Made by a program: the position numbers and the translations under genes. A stretch of 64,000 nt of DNA from an uncultured Oscillospiraceae bacterium. Lineage in GTDB: Bacteria > Bacillota > Clostridia > Oscillospirales > Oscillospiraceae. Below the pieces are notes generated by a model. It searched no databases. It was not told where the DNA came from and saw only the letters and a program-made list of their open reading frames with translations. Positions within the stretch are counted from its first letter, which is position 1. Each line of letters begins with the position of its first letter. Shown here piece by piece: positions 49,180-58,556 of this stretch. The stretch is from the NCBI GenBank assembly GCA_910578735.1, contig CAJTSQ010000004.1, forward strand, positions 1-64,000, read 5' to 3'.

Positions 49180-49533
49180 ATGAAGTATACCCTGTCCTTA
49201 AAACAAAATCATGAGTTCCGCCGGCTGTATAACAAGGGAAAAAGCGCTGTGTCCCCCTATTTTGTCATCTACTGCAGAAAGACCGGCCGGCCGGTAAACC
49301 GGCTGGGGATAACCACCAGCGTCAAGCTGGGCAACGCTGTGAAGCGCAACCGGGCCCGCCGCCGCATCCGGGAGCTGTACCGCACCCATGAGGGCGGGAT
49401 GCTTCTCGGTTATGATATCGTAATCGTCGCCCGGACCCGGGTGATTTACGGGCGGTATGGGGAGCTGGAGCGCAGCTTTGGCCAGCTGACAAAAAAATTG
49501 GGCCTTCTTTCCGCAAAGGGGGACAGGCCCTGA
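49180..49533 (+). CDS. rnpA: ribonuclease P protein component
   Basis: 117-residue basic protein that with the RNA subunit matures tRNA 5' ends. N-terminal LKQNHEFRRLYNKGKSAV and the RNR-type motif KLGNAVKRNRARRRIRELYR are clear. The ATG at 49180 is well spaced from GGAGG; the one at 49162 is not. It overlaps yidD by 1 bp. Confidence 0.95.
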   Translation: MKYTLSLKQNHEFRRLYNKGKSAVSPYFVIYCRKTGRPVNRLGITTSVKLGNAVKRNRARRRIRELYRTHEGGMLLGYDIVIVARTRVIYGRYGELERSFGQLTKKLGLLSAKGDRP

Positions 49534-49751
49534 TGAAAACTCTGCTGTTGTCTCTGATCCGGTTTTATCGGCAAAATATCTCACCCCTGCGCCCCCCCTG
49601 CTGCCGCTTTATCCCCACCTGTTCGGAGTACGCCCTGGAGGCGGTGGAGAAGTACGGCGCTGTCAAGGGGGGATGGCTGGCCCTGCGCAGGCTTGCGAGG
49701 TGCCACCCCTTCCACCGGCAGAAGTCCGTTGAATATGACCCCGTTCCCTAG
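49533..49751 (+). CDS. yidD: membrane protein insertion efficiency factor YidD
   Basis: 72 residues: LIRFYRQNISPLRPPCCRFIPTCSEYALEAVEKYGAVKGGWLALRRLARCHPF, the standard YidD sequence with three conserved Cys. Amphipathic, membrane-associated. It helps YidC insert proteins and is always found between rnpA and yidC. Start overlaps the rnpA stop. Confidence 0.96.
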   Translation: MKTLLLSLIRFYRQNISPLRPPCCRFIPTCSEYALEAVEKYGAVKGGWLALRRLARCHPFHRQKSVEYDPVP

Positions 49752-49788
49752 GGGCTCTGCCACAACTTGATATGCGGAGGTAACTTTT

Positions 49789-51057
49789 GTGGGTATTATT
49801 TTACAACCCTTTGCCTGGCTGCTGCTGTTTTTCTATAATCTGTTCAGCAGCTACGGCATAGCCCTGATTCTCTTTGCCATTGTCATTAAACTGGTGCTCT
49901 TCCCCGTCACGCTGAAGAGTAAAAAGAGCATGATTCAGACTACCATGCTCTCGGGAAAGATGCAGCAGCTGCAAAAGCAGTACGGCAAGGACAGGGAGCG
50001 CTACAATCTGGAGCTCCAGAAGCTCTATGAGAAGGAGAAGGTCAACCCCATGGGGGGCTGCGTCTGGTCCCTCATCCCCATGATTATCCTGATCCTTCTG
50101 TACAGCATCATCCGTTACCCTCTGACCTATTTTATGGGGATGTCCGACGATCAGATTCAGACACTGGCCACCCAGCTCAACTGGTCTGATGTGGCCATCG
50201 CAAACGGTTGGGTGACGGCCGCTGTGATGGAAAAGGCGGAGGGCCTGTTCCAAAACGGTGCCTATAATCAGCTGTATCTGCTCTCCCTGGTCACCAAGGA
50301 AAATCTGGCTTCCCTCCAGTCGGCTGTGGGCGCGGACGGCCTGTTTGTCATGAACTTCAAGTTCATTGGTATTGACCTGTCCAGAATCCCCAACTGGAGA
50401 TTCTGGGCCGGCGGGATTACCCCGGGCTCCATCGGTCTGTTTATTCTGCCAATCGTCTCGGTGTGCGTGTCCTTCCTGTCTATGAAGGTGTCTATGGCCA
50501 CCAACCAGATGAACAATCAGACGGAAAACAAGCAGATGGACCAGACCAACAAGATGATGATGTGGATGATGCCACTGATGTCCCTGTGGATTGGCTTTAC
50601 CGTTCCCGCCGGACTGTCCATCTACTGGATTGCCCAGTATTTTACGCAGATGATTCAGGAGGTCATCTGCGGCCGTATGTTGAAAAAGGACTACGAGGCC
50701 GCCCGCCAGGCCGCCGCCAAGCGGGAGGCTGAGGAGAAGGAGGAGGAGAAGCGCCGCAAGGAGGAGGCCCGCCTGGAGCGCCAGCGCCGCCTTGAGGAGG
50801 AGAAGAAGAACCGGGGCAAGAAAAAGACCTCCCTCAAGAAAGACGCGGAGCCGGACCAGGAGGGCGTCAACCGGGAGGACAGCCGTGAGGGCATCCGGGC
50901 CTATGCCCGGGGCCGGTCCTATATCCCCGGCCGCTATGGCGAGGTGACCCCCTATACCGACCCGAATCAGCTTTTCCGGGCCATCACCGCCGCCGAAGCG
51001 GCCAAAAAGGGAAAAAAGAAGTCCAAACCGGCCAAGGACAATAAGAAGGAGGGCTAA
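49789..51057 (+). CDS. yidC: membrane protein insertase YidC
   Basis: 422-residue insertase of the Oxa1/YidC family, Gram-positive type without the large periplasmic domain. Hydrophobic segments at residues about 5-30, 95-115, 180-225 and 255-285, with the family motif NPMGGCVWSLIPMIILILLYS. The C-terminal 120 residues are a long basic, charged tail (KREAEEKEEEKRRKEEARLE), able to bind ribosomes. The start is GTG at 49789 after GGAGG. Confidence 0.94.
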   Translation: MGIILQPFAWLLLFFYNLFSSYGIALILFAIVIKLVLFPVTLKSKKSMIQTTMLSGKMQQLQKQYGKDRERYNLELQKLYEKEKVNPMGGCVWSLIPMIILILLYSIIRYPLTYFMGMSDDQIQTLATQLNWSDVAIANGWVTAAVMEKAEGLFQNGAYNQLYLLSLVTKENLASLQSAVGADGLFVMNFKFIGIDLSRIPNWRFWAGGITPGSIGLFILPIVSVCVSFLSMKVSMATNQMNNQTENKQMDQTNKMMMWMMPLMSLWIGFTVPAGLSIYWIAQYFTQMIQEVICGRMLKKDYEAARQAAAKREAEEKEEEKRRKEEARLERQRRLEEEKKNRGKKKTSLKKDAEPDQEGVNREDSREGIRAYARGRSYIPGRYGEVTPYTDPNQLFRAITAAEAAKKGKKKSKPAKDNKKEG

Positions 51058-51060
51058 GGG

Positions 51061-52059
51061 ATGTTAAAGTGGATCGAGACCACCGGGCGCTCTGAGGAGG
51101 ACGCCATTGCCGCCGCCCTGTTCCAGCTGGGACTGGAGCGCGACGATGTGTCGGTGGAAGTCATTGAGCGGGCCAAGTCCGGATTTCTGGGCTTTGGCAG
51201 CAACCCGGCCAAGGTTCGGGTGAGTTATAACGAAGTGGACGGCGTGGCCCGCCCCATTCACGACGAGCCTCTCCTTCCGGAGCCAAAACCCGCGTCCAAG
51301 GCGGCTGCCCCCGCCCCTGTGAGGGAGGAGACCGTCCTTCCCGCGTCAAAGCCGGTAAAGCAGCAGGTTTCTAAGCCGGCCGAGAAGGTGGAGGAGGTCC
51401 CCGCCGCCCCCGTTGCGGAGGAGACCATCCTCTCCGCCAAGCCAGGCATGGCCCCCCCCAGAGCCCGCCAGTCCCGGCCTGAACGCCGGGAGCGCCCCCG
51501 CCGCCAGGAAAACCGCTTGCAGGAGGGGGATGAGGTGCTTATCGGCAGTGCCCCCGCTCCTCGGGAGCCCGTCACCATAAATCCCGTCAGTCCGGAGGAT
51601 GAGCGCGCCAATCAGATCAGGACTTTTCTTATCGGGCTGATGGAACATCTCAAGGTGGAGGCCGCTCCGGATATCTTTGTCACCGGCGAGGGCAACTATA
51701 AGGTCATCCTTCAGGGCCAGGATCTGGGGGCCATTATCGGCCGCCGGGGGGAGACCTTAGACGCTATCCAGCAGCTCACCAGCTACACCGTCAACCGGGG
51801 CCAGTCCAAGCGGGTGCGTATCCATGTGGACGCCGAGGGCTACCGGGCCAAGCGGGAGGAGTCCCTCCAGCGGCTGGCCGTGAAGGTGGCGGGCAAGGTC
51901 GTCAAGTATCGCAAGAACATGACCCTGGAGCCCATGAACGCCTACGAGCGCCACGTGATCCACACCGCCCTTCAGGACTACAAGGGCGTTTCGACCTACT
52001 CCACCGGCGTGGAGCCCAACCGCCGTACCGTGGTGGCCTACGCCCCCCATCAGAGATAA
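51061..52059 (+). CDS. jag: RNA-binding protein Jag/KhpB
   Basis: 332 residues. Jag-N domain (MLKWIETTGRSEEDAIAAALFQLG ... VIERAKSGFLGFGSNPAKV), a Pro/Ala/Glu-rich linker (about residues 65-175), a KH domain (GQDLGAIIGRRGETLDAIQQLTSY) and an R3H domain with RRTVVAY at the end. KhpB binds RNA with KhpA and affects cell elongation. It begins 3 bp after the yidC stop, the usual partner. Confidence 0.95.
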   Translation: MLKWIETTGRSEEDAIAAALFQLGLERDDVSVEVIERAKSGFLGFGSNPAKVRVSYNEVDGVARPIHDEPLLPEPKPASKAAAPAPVREETVLPASKPVKQQVSKPAEKVEEVPAAPVAEETILSAKPGMAPPRARQSRPERRERPRRQENRLQEGDEVLIGSAPAPREPVTINPVSPEDERANQIRTFLIGLMEHLKVEAAPDIFVTGEGNYKVILQGQDLGAIIGRRGETLDAIQQLTSYTVNRGQSKRVRIHVDAEGYRAKREESLQRLAVKVAGKVVKYRKNMTLEPMNAYERHVIHTALQDYKGVSTYSTGVEPNRRTVVAYAPHQR

Positions 52060-52065
52060 TTGACA

Positions 52066-52098
52066 AAGGCGGAAGGGGAGACCCTTCCGCCTTTTTTG
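52066..52098 (+). terminator. terminator of the rpmH-jag operon
   Basis: Perfect 12-bp stem AAGGCGGAAGGG (52066-52077) with 52082-52093 and a GAGA tetraloop, followed by T5. Confidence 0.92.
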
Positions 52099-52109
52099 GA
52101 GGGAATCCT

Positions 52110-53435
52110 ATGCCTACACCTCTTTACGACGCCCTGCGGAAATACGCGGACCGGGAGCCTGTCCGCTATCACATGCCGGGACACAAAGGCCAGCCCTTTC
52201 CTCCTGCGGACCTGAAGTGGCTGGCCCCCATCGACGTGACCGAGCTGCCCGAGACGGGCAACCTCTACGAGGCCGGGGAGCCTTTTGACTCTGCCCAGGC
52301 CCTGTGGGCGGAGATCTTCGGCTTTGACCAGTGCCAGTTTCTCACCGGAGGGTCCACTATGGGGGTACACACTGGCCTGGCTCTGTGCGCCCGACCGGGG
52401 GAGAGGGTACTCATGGACCGGTGCTGCCACCGCTCGGCCTTTAACGCCCTGGCCCTTCTGGATTTGGAGCCCGTCTGGCTGGATCGGATTTGGCTGAGAT
52501 CCGAGAATCTTCCCGGCCCCGTCTCTCCGGGGGCGGTGGAGCAGGCCCTGGAGGAGTGCCCGGATATTAAGACAGTGTGTATTACTTCGCCAACTTATGC
52601 CGGAGTGTTGTCAAATGTTGGGGCCATCTCTCAAATTGTCCACGCCCATAGTGGGAGGCTCTTTGTAGACGGGGCTCACGGGGCCCACCTGCCCTTTTTG
52701 GGACTGGCCCCCTTCTGGGGGGCGGATGTGGTATCCGTCTCCGCTCACAAGACCCTCCCCGCCATGGGACAGTCCGCCCTGCTCTTTGCCAGCGGATTCG
52801 ACTCCGATCTGGTGCGGCGGACCGCCTCTGTCTTCGGCACCTCCAGCCCCTCCTACCCTATGCTGGCTTCTCTGGACGTAGTCCGGGACTGGATGGTGAA
52901 TTGGGGGACGGAGAAATACCGGCAAGTCGCCGTCCGTGTGGCCGAGCTGCGGCAGGCCTTTCCCAGCCTGACCGACCGCCCCTACTCCGGCTTCTCCCTG
53001 GACCCCACCCGGTTTGTGCTGAAGGTGAAGGACGGCCCCGCCTTTGTTCGGACCCTAAGAGAGCGGGGGTATGTGCCGGAGATGGAGGACGGAGGCCATG
53101 TGGTCTTTATCTGCACCTGTCAGGATACGGGAAAGGCGATCCCCTATCTGGCCGCCCGGCTGGAGGAACTGCAAGACATGATGGGAGACTGCCCACCTAT
53201 CTCTGCCCCGCCCCTTCCGGAGCAGGTGCTCTTCCCACGGCAGGCCCTTTTCGCCCCCAGCCGGGTGAGGCCTTTGGAGGACTGCGAGGGGGAGGTTGCC
53301 GCCTGTCAGATTGCCCCATACCCTCCCGGCGTGCCGGTAGTGGCTCCAGGAGAGCGAATTTCAAAAAAAGAGCTGGCCTATTTGAAGAAAATAGGGTATA
53401 ATATGCTGTCAGAAGTTCGGACGCTTATATTGTAG
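52110..53435 (+). CDS. Orn/Lys/Arg decarboxylase family protein, YaaO-like
   Basis: 441-residue pyridoxal-phosphate enzyme of the ornithine/lysine/arginine decarboxylase family without the N-terminal wing domain. RYHMPGHKGQ opens the protein, LTGGSTMGVHTGL follows, GRLFVDGAHGAHLPF carries the cofactor-binding Asp, and SVSAHKTLPAMGQ the Schiff-base Lys. Substrate is not evident. In Bacillus the orthologous position (yaaO) is also just before tmk and holB; tmk is absent here. Confidence 0.88.
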   Translation: MPTPLYDALRKYADREPVRYHMPGHKGQPFPPADLKWLAPIDVTELPETGNLYEAGEPFDSAQALWAEIFGFDQCQFLTGGSTMGVHTGLALCARPGERVLMDRCCHRSAFNALALLDLEPVWLDRIWLRSENLPGPVSPGAVEQALEECPDIKTVCITSPTYAGVLSNVGAISQIVHAHSGRLFVDGAHGAHLPFLGLAPFWGADVVSVSAHKTLPAMGQSALLFASGFDSDLVRRTASVFGTSSPSYPMLASLDVVRDWMVNWGTEKYRQVAVRVAELRQAFPSLTDRPYSGFSLDPTRFVLKVKDGPAFVRTLRERGYVPEMEDGGHVVFICTCQDTGKAIPYLAARLEELQDMMGDCPPISAPPLPEQVLFPRQALFAPSRVRPLEDCEGEVAACQIAPYPPGVPVVAPGERISKKELAYLKKIGYNMLSEVRTLIL

Positions 53436-53459
53436 GGGCGGCCACAGGCCGCCTCTACA
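53431..53459 (+). repeat. TGTAGGG-family minimal hairpin
   Basis: A 29-bp nearly perfect palindrome from TGTAGGGGCGGCC to GGCCGCCTCTACA. It overlaps the stop of the decarboxylase and is the simplest member of the repeat family. Confidence 0.8.
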
Positions 53460-53477
53460 GGAGTCAGAGGAGAGCCT

Positions 53478-54299
53478 ATGAAACTATCTGCCTTGGACGG
53501 AAACGAACGGATTAAGGATCAGCTATCCCGCCAGGAACGGGAGCGGGGGTTGTCCCACGCCTATATCATCTCCGGTCCCCACGGCTCCGGGCGGCACAAC
53601 TTGGCCCGGCAGCTGACGGCGGCCATGCTGTGTACCTCCCGAGAGGAGAAGCCCTGTGGACACTGCGGGCCCTGCCTGAAGGTGAACAAGGGTATCCACC
53701 CCGATGTGGCAGTGGTGGCCGGACCGGGGGAGGGCAAGCCCATTACGGTGGATCAGGTGCGGCAGCTCCGCGCCGATGCCTACATCCGCCCCAACGAGGG
53801 GGAGCGGAAGGTCTACCTTCTGGAGGAGGCGGATCAGATGAACCCCTCTGCCCAGAACGCCATGCTCAAGCTGCTGGAGGAAGGCCCGCCTTACGCGGTG
53901 TTTCTCTTGTTGGCTGGCAATCCCGGGGGACTGCTCCAGACGGTGCGCTCCCGGTGTGAGGCGCTGGCACTGACTCCGGCGGCGCCGGACCGGGACGTCG
54001 GTATTGCCCCGGAACAGCTGGCGCTGGTAAAAGAGCTGGCCAGCGCTTTGGAGCGGGCGGGGGAGCTGGAGCTGCTGGAAACGGCTATGGCCCTGGACGG
54101 CAAGCGGGGGGAGGAGCTGTCTGCGTTCCTCTCCGCTCTGGAGAGTGAACTGGGAGACCAGGCCGTCAGGGGCGGAAACCGGCGCAGACTGCTGCGGGCA
54201 GTGGAGCTGGTCCGGGAGCTGAAGACTGCAGCCCGGTTGAATGTAAGCGGCGGGCCGCTGACCGGCTGGCTGTGCGCCCAGATGTTTGACGCTCTGTAA
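53478..54299 (+). CDS. holB: DNA polymerase III delta' subunit
   Basis: 273-residue clamp-loader subunit. AAA+ fold: HAYIISGPHGSGRHNLARQL (P-loop-like, degenerate GPHGSGR), a zinc module CGHCGPCLKV near residue 61 with only three Cys visible, and the SAQNAMLKLLEEGPPYAVFLLL clamp-loader signature. AGAGGAG precedes the ATG. ricT follows 34 bp later, as in Bacillus. Confidence 0.9.
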   Translation: MKLSALDGNERIKDQLSRQERERGLSHAYIISGPHGSGRHNLARQLTAAMLCTSREEKPCGHCGPCLKVNKGIHPDVAVVAGPGEGKPITVDQVRQLRADAYIRPNEGERKVYLLEEADQMNPSAQNAMLKLLEEGPPYAVFLLLAGNPGGLLQTVRSRCEALALTPAAPDRDVGIAPEQLALVKELASALERAGELELLETAMALDGKRGEELSAFLSALESELGDQAVRGGNRRRLLRAVELVRELKTAARLNVSGGPLTGWLCAQMFDAL

Positions 54300-54333
54300 A
54301 TACAGGATTTAATCGGACGAGGAGAAAATACTG

Positions 54334-55494
54334 ATGGTAGAGATTATTAGCATCCGCTTTAAAAACGGCGGAAAGGAGTACTACTTCAACCCCAATGGGA
54401 TTCAGTTTCAGATTGGGGACGGTGTTATTGTAGAGACAGCAAAGGGGGTGGAGTACGCCCACTGTGTCCGGGAAAACACCATGATTGACGAGATCGAGCT
54501 CACCGCTCCCCTGCGGCCTGTGGTGCGGCTGGCCACGCCGGAGGACGTCAGAACGGTGGAGCAGAATCGGGAGCGGGAGAAACGAGCCATGTCCACCTGC
54601 CAGCAGAAAATTGCCGAACACGGCCTGGATATGAAGCTGGTCAGCGCTGAGTACAGTTTTGACGGCAGTAAGGTGTTGTTTTTCTTTACCTCGGAGGGCC
54701 GGGTGGATTTCCGGGCCCTGGTGAAGGACCTGGCCAGTACCCTCCATGCCCGGATTGAGCTGCGGCAGATTGGCGTCCGGGACGAGGCCAAGCTGCTGGG
54801 GGGCCTGGGCATCTGCGGCAAGCCTTTCTGCTGCGCCCAGTTCCTGGAGGACTTTCAGCCGGTGTCCATTAAGATGGCCAAGACCCAAAACCTGTCCCTC
54901 AATCCTACAAAAATTTCCGGCACCTGCGGGCGGCTGATGTGCTGCCTGAAGTATGAGCAGGAGGCCTACGAGGATTTGGTGAAGCATGCTCCCAAGCAGG
55001 AGTCTTTTGTAGAGACCCCGGACGGGGCGGGCACGGTATCCGGTGTCAATCTGCTCCGGCAGACCGTTCAGGTCCGGCTGGAGTCCGACCCGGAGAGTCC
55101 TAAGACCTATCACAACTGTGAGCTGTGCGTCATTCGCAGCGGAAAAGGAAAGCGGCCTGAGGGCTATGTGGAGCCCCCCTTGGAGGAGCTGGCCAAGCTC
55201 CGCCGCCAGGAGGATGGACCCGCCCAGGTGACCGAGGAGGATTCGCTGGCCGCGGCCATTGAGGCGGCTTTCCCCAGCCGGGAGCACGGCGGGGAGGAGC
55301 AGGAGGAACGCAGGCCCAGCCGGCGAAACCGCCGTCACCGTTCCGGCAGGGGGGAAGGTGAGACCGGCGAGCGCCGCCCCAAGGAGCAGGCTCCGGAGCA
55401 GCAGTACAAGGAGGGGGGCGGCGACCACCGCCCGGTCAACCGCCGCCGCCGCCGTCACCCCAAAAGCGGGGGAAAGCCTCCCAAGGCGGAATGA
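54334..55494 (+). CDS. ricT: PSP1-domain protein RicT (YaaT-like)
   Basis: 386 residues. The PSP1 domain shows GIQFQIGDGVIVETAKGVEYAHCV and VSAEYSFDGSKVLFFFTSEGRVDFRALVKDL; the cysteines LGICGKPFCCAQFL and CGRLMCCLKYEQEAY match the Fe-S ligands of the RicAFT (YmcA-YlbF-YaaT) complex, which helps RNase Y mature mRNAs. The C-terminal 90 residues are an extra, highly basic Arg/Pro-rich tail. Expected neighbour of holB. Confidence 0.93.
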   Translation: MVEIISIRFKNGGKEYYFNPNGIQFQIGDGVIVETAKGVEYAHCVRENTMIDEIELTAPLRPVVRLATPEDVRTVEQNREREKRAMSTCQQKIAEHGLDMKLVSAEYSFDGSKVLFFFTSEGRVDFRALVKDLASTLHARIELRQIGVRDEAKLLGGLGICGKPFCCAQFLEDFQPVSIKMAKTQNLSLNPTKISGTCGRLMCCLKYEQEAYEDLVKHAPKQESFVETPDGAGTVSGVNLLRQTVQVRLESDPESPKTYHNCELCVIRSGKGKRPEGYVEPPLEELAKLRRQEDGPAQVTEEDSLAAAIEAAFPSREHGGEEQEERRPSRRNRRHRSGRGEGETGERRPKEQAPEQQYKEGGGDHRPVNRRRRRHPKSGGKPPKAE

Positions 55495-55560
55495 GGATGA
55501 AGCAGGGCCCGGACGTATGAGCTGCGCCCGGGCCCTGAGGTTACAGAAAGAAGTGAGCGG

Positions 55561-56505
55561 ATGGCGGGTTTTTTAAATGCAGTTTCGGCCTGTCTGGTGC
55601 TGCTGATGCTGATGGCGGTGGGTTACTTTATGGGGACCTGGGGCTGGATGACTGCGGCAGAGAAAAAATTTGTCAGCAAGTACATTGTCAATATCGCGGT
55701 GCCCTGCAACTGTATCGTGGGCCTGCTGAACAATCTGGACCGGAATGAGCTGGCCCGGGCGGGGATGATGGTGCTGTCCAGCGTGATTTCCGTGGCGGCA
55801 GGGCTGTTGATTTCGGCGGCGGCCGCCACACTGCTCCGCCTGCCCCGGGAGCGGTGGGGCGTCTTCGTGGCTATGGCGGGGCTGTCCAACACCATTTTTA
55901 TTGGGATTCCCGTGTGTACCCAGCTCTTTGGAGAGGCGTGTATGCCCTATCTGATGCTTTACTATCTGGGAAATACCAGCTTTCTCCAGTCGGTGGGGAT
56001 CATGCTGGTAGAGCGGGCCGGCACGAAAGGGGAGCGAGGAGGGGGAGTTGGCGTCTTTATTCGGGACGTCTTTACCAAGCCTCCTATTCTGTCTGTTATC
56101 TTTGCGGTCCTGCTTCTGGTGCTGGGACTGCGGCTGCCTGCCCCGGTGATGCGGTTTGCGGGCTATATCAGCAATTCTGTGTCCCCCCTGGCCCTGATCT
56201 ATTGCGGCTTTATTGTCTATGAGGTGGGGCTGAGGAGCCTGCGGCTTCTGCCGGGCCTGCCTGCGATGCTGGTGCTGCGGCTGGTCCTCTCCCCCTTGAT
56301 CTGCCTGGGCTGCTGTGTCCTGTTTGGAATGGAAGGCCTGGCGCTCCGGGTCTTTGTGGTGGAGAGCGCCCTGCCGGTGGTCAGCCAGGTGACTGTGATG
56401 GCCGGGGCCTACGGCGCCGACGAGGAGTATGCCGCCACCGGCTCCTGCCTGTCTATTCTGGGCAGCTTTATTACGATTCCGGTGCTGATGCTGATTTTGG
56501 GATGA
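55561..56505 (+). CDS. AEC family transporter
   Basis: 314-residue membrane protein of the auxin-efflux-carrier family, about ten hydrophobic helices in two halves with a break near residue 160 (GTKGERGGGVG). Typical features are FVSKYIVNIAVPC, GLSNTIFIGIPVC and the C-terminal ESALPVVSQVTVMAGAYGADEEYAA. Members export carboxylates and similar anions; the substrate is unknown. A terminator follows at once. Confidence 0.9.
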   Translation: MAGFLNAVSACLVLLMLMAVGYFMGTWGWMTAAEKKFVSKYIVNIAVPCNCIVGLLNNLDRNELARAGMMVLSSVISVAAGLLISAAAATLLRLPRERWGVFVAMAGLSNTIFIGIPVCTQLFGEACMPYLMLYYLGNTSFLQSVGIMLVERAGTKGERGGGVGVFIRDVFTKPPILSVIFAVLLLVLGLRLPAPVMRFAGYISNSVSPLALIYCGFIVYEVGLRSLRLLPGLPAMLVLRLVLSPLICLGCCVLFGMEGLALRVFVVESALPVVSQVTVMAGAYGADEEYAATGSCLSILGSFITIPVLMLILG

Positions 56506-56508
56506 GAA

Positions 56509-56540
56509 AACCCGCCGCAGGAAGCGGCGGGTTATTTTTT
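56509..56540 (+). terminator. terminator of the AEC transporter gene
   Basis: Perfect 10-bp stem AACCCGCCGC (56509-56518) with 56524-56533, then ATTTTTT. Confidence 0.92.
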
Positions 56541-56649
56541 GGGATATGGCGTTGGGTTGGTTGTGTGGCCTGACGGATAATCTACACTGGTTTGATTACA
56601 ATCCGCCAGGCGGAACAAAATTTCAAGTGCACAGATAAGATAAAATAGT

Positions 56650-56677
56650 CCCCAGAGGTCCAGTAGGGCCTCTGGGG
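56650..56677 (-). terminator. terminator of aspS
   Basis: 12-bp stem (56650-56661 with 56666-56677, one G.T pair), followed on the minus strand by TATTTTAT. Confidence 0.85.
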
Positions 56678-56683
56678 ATAGTA

Positions 56684-58480
56684 TTATTCAGCGGTATCTT
56701 CCGTCTTTGTGACGGCGATGTTCAGCTCGTCCAGCTGACTCTGTTCCACCGGGCTGGGAGCCCCCATCATCAGGTCTTGGGCGTTCTTGTTCATGGGGAA
56801 GGGAATTACCTCCCGGATGGACTCCTCGCCGGACAGCAGCATGACCATCCGGTCCACCCCAGGGGCGATGCCGGCGTGGGGGGGAGCGCCGTAGGTGAAG
56901 GCGTTGTACATGGCGGGGAATTTGCTCCGCACGTCCTCCTCCTCCAGGCCCACCATCCAGAAGGCCTTGACCATGAGCTCCGGGTCGTGGTTGCGCACTG
57001 CGCCGGAGCTGAGCTCCACCCCGTTGCACACCAGGTCATACTGGAAGGCGGTGATGGACAGGGGGTCCACCTCTCCCTTGATGGCCTTTTCGATGATCTC
57101 CAGGCCGCCGTTGGGCATGGAGAAGGGGTTGTGGCAGAATTCCAGCTCGCCGGACTCCTCGCCGATCTCATACATGGGGAAATCCACGATCCAGCAGAAC
57201 TCATACCGCTCCTTGACGAAGTGGGCGGGGCAGAGGGGCGCCACGGTCTTGATGAATACCCCGGCGGTTTTTTGCGCCGCCAGCAGCGTTCCAGCGGACA
57301 GGCCCACCAGACAGCCGGGGGCGAGGGTCAGGGCCTCCACCACCAGGTCCTTGATGGGCTGGAGGAATTTGGAGATTCCGCCCACCAGCTCCCCCTTCTC
57401 ATCATAGCGGAACCAGTACACCTTGTTCCCCGTCTGGACCTCCACGTCGGCGCACAGCTTGTCGATCTGTTTCCGGCTCCCCTCGAAGCCGTACACCACC
57501 ACCGCCTTTACCCGCTGGTTCTCAAAGGGCGGGAACCCGCAGCCGGACAGCAGCTGGGTCAGGTCCTGCACCGTCAGGTCGATGCGCAGGTCGGGCTTGT
57601 CCGTGCCGTACTTTTCCATGGCCTCCAGGTAGGGGATGCGCCGGAAAGGAGCGGTGGAGGCGGTGTTATACTTGCCGTATTTGGCAAAGATGGGGGGGAG
57701 CACGTCCTCCAGCACGGCAAAGACGTCCTCCTGGTCGGCGAAGGCCATCTCCATGTCCAGCTGGTAGAACTCACCGGGGGAGCGGTCGCCCCGGGCGTCC
57801 TCGTCCCGGAAGCAGGGGGCGATTTGGAAGTACTTGTCGAAGCCGGAGGCCATGAGCAGCTGCTTGAACTGCTGGGGGGCCTGGGGCAAGGCATAGAATT
57901 TTCCCGGGTGCTTCCGGGAGGGCACCAGGTAGTCCCGGGCCCCCTCGGGGGAGGAGGCGGTGAGGATGGGGGTGGTGATCTCCAGGAAGCCGTGGTCGGT
58001 CATGGCGGCGCGCAGGGCGGACACCACCTGAGAACGCAGGACGATGTTGTTCTTGACCTCGGGATTGCGCAGGTCCAGATAGCGGTACTTCAGCCGGGCG
58101 GACTCGTCCGCCTCCCGGCTGCGGGTAACGGGGAAGGGCAGCTCGTTGTGCCGGCAGCGGCCCAGCACCTCGATCTTGGCGGGGACCACCTCAATGTCGC
58201 CGGTGGGGAGCTTGGGGTTTTTGCTGTCCCGTTCCCGGACGGCGCCGGTGACGGAAATCACCGTCTCCTTGTTCAGCTCTTTGGCGGTTTGAATCATCTC
58301 CTCCGTCTCCAGCACTACCTGGGTGGTGCCGTAGAAGTCCCGGAGGACCAGGAAGGCCAGATTGCCCGACACCTCCCGCAGGTTCTCCATCCAGCCGGAC
58401 AAAGTGACCGTCTGCCCCACCTGCTCTATGCGCAGTTCGCCGCAGGTGTGGGTGCGGTAAAAGGTGCTTGTGTCACCCAT
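56684..58480 (-). CDS. aspS: aspartate-tRNA ligase
   Basis: 598-residue class IIb synthetase. An N-terminal OB-fold (GQTVTLSGWMENLREVSGNLAFLVLRDFYG) binds the anticodon, motif 2 is FRDEDARGDRSPGEFYQLDMEM, a GAD insertion domain lies near residues 290-420, and motif 3 is GIAPGVDRMVMLL. Bacterial type, normal length. No Asp-tRNA(Asn) specificity can be read by eye. No T-box lies upstream. Confidence 0.97.
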   Translation of the reverse strand: MGDTSTFYRTHTCGELRIEQVGQTVTLSGWMENLREVSGNLAFLVLRDFYGTTQVVLETEEMIQTAKELNKETVISVTGAVRERDSKNPKLPTGDIEVVPAKIEVLGRCRHNELPFPVTRSREADESARLKYRYLDLRNPEVKNNIVLRSQVVSALRAAMTDHGFLEITTPILTASSPEGARDYLVPSRKHPGKFYALPQAPQQFKQLLMASGFDKYFQIAPCFRDEDARGDRSPGEFYQLDMEMAFADQEDVFAVLEDVLPPIFAKYGKYNTASTAPFRRIPYLEAMEKYGTDKPDLRIDLTVQDLTQLLSGCGFPPFENQRVKAVVVYGFEGSRKQIDKLCADVEVQTGNKVYWFRYDEKGELVGGISKFLQPIKDLVVEALTLAPGCLVGLSAGTLLAAQKTAGVFIKTVAPLCPAHFVKERYEFCWIVDFPMYEIGEESGELEFCHNPFSMPNGGLEIIEKAIKGEVDPLSITAFQYDLVCNGVELSSGAVRNHDPELMVKAFWMVGLEEEDVRSKFPAMYNAFTYGAPPHAGIAPGVDRMVMLLSGEESIREVIPFPMNKNAQDLMMGAPSPVEQSQLDELNIAVTKTEDTAE

Positions 58481-58556
58481 ATTATCAACTCCTGTTTGTA
58501 TTATTTATCATTTGTAATTCCATTTTGTAATTGCAAGCTCGACTGTAGTTCCTGCT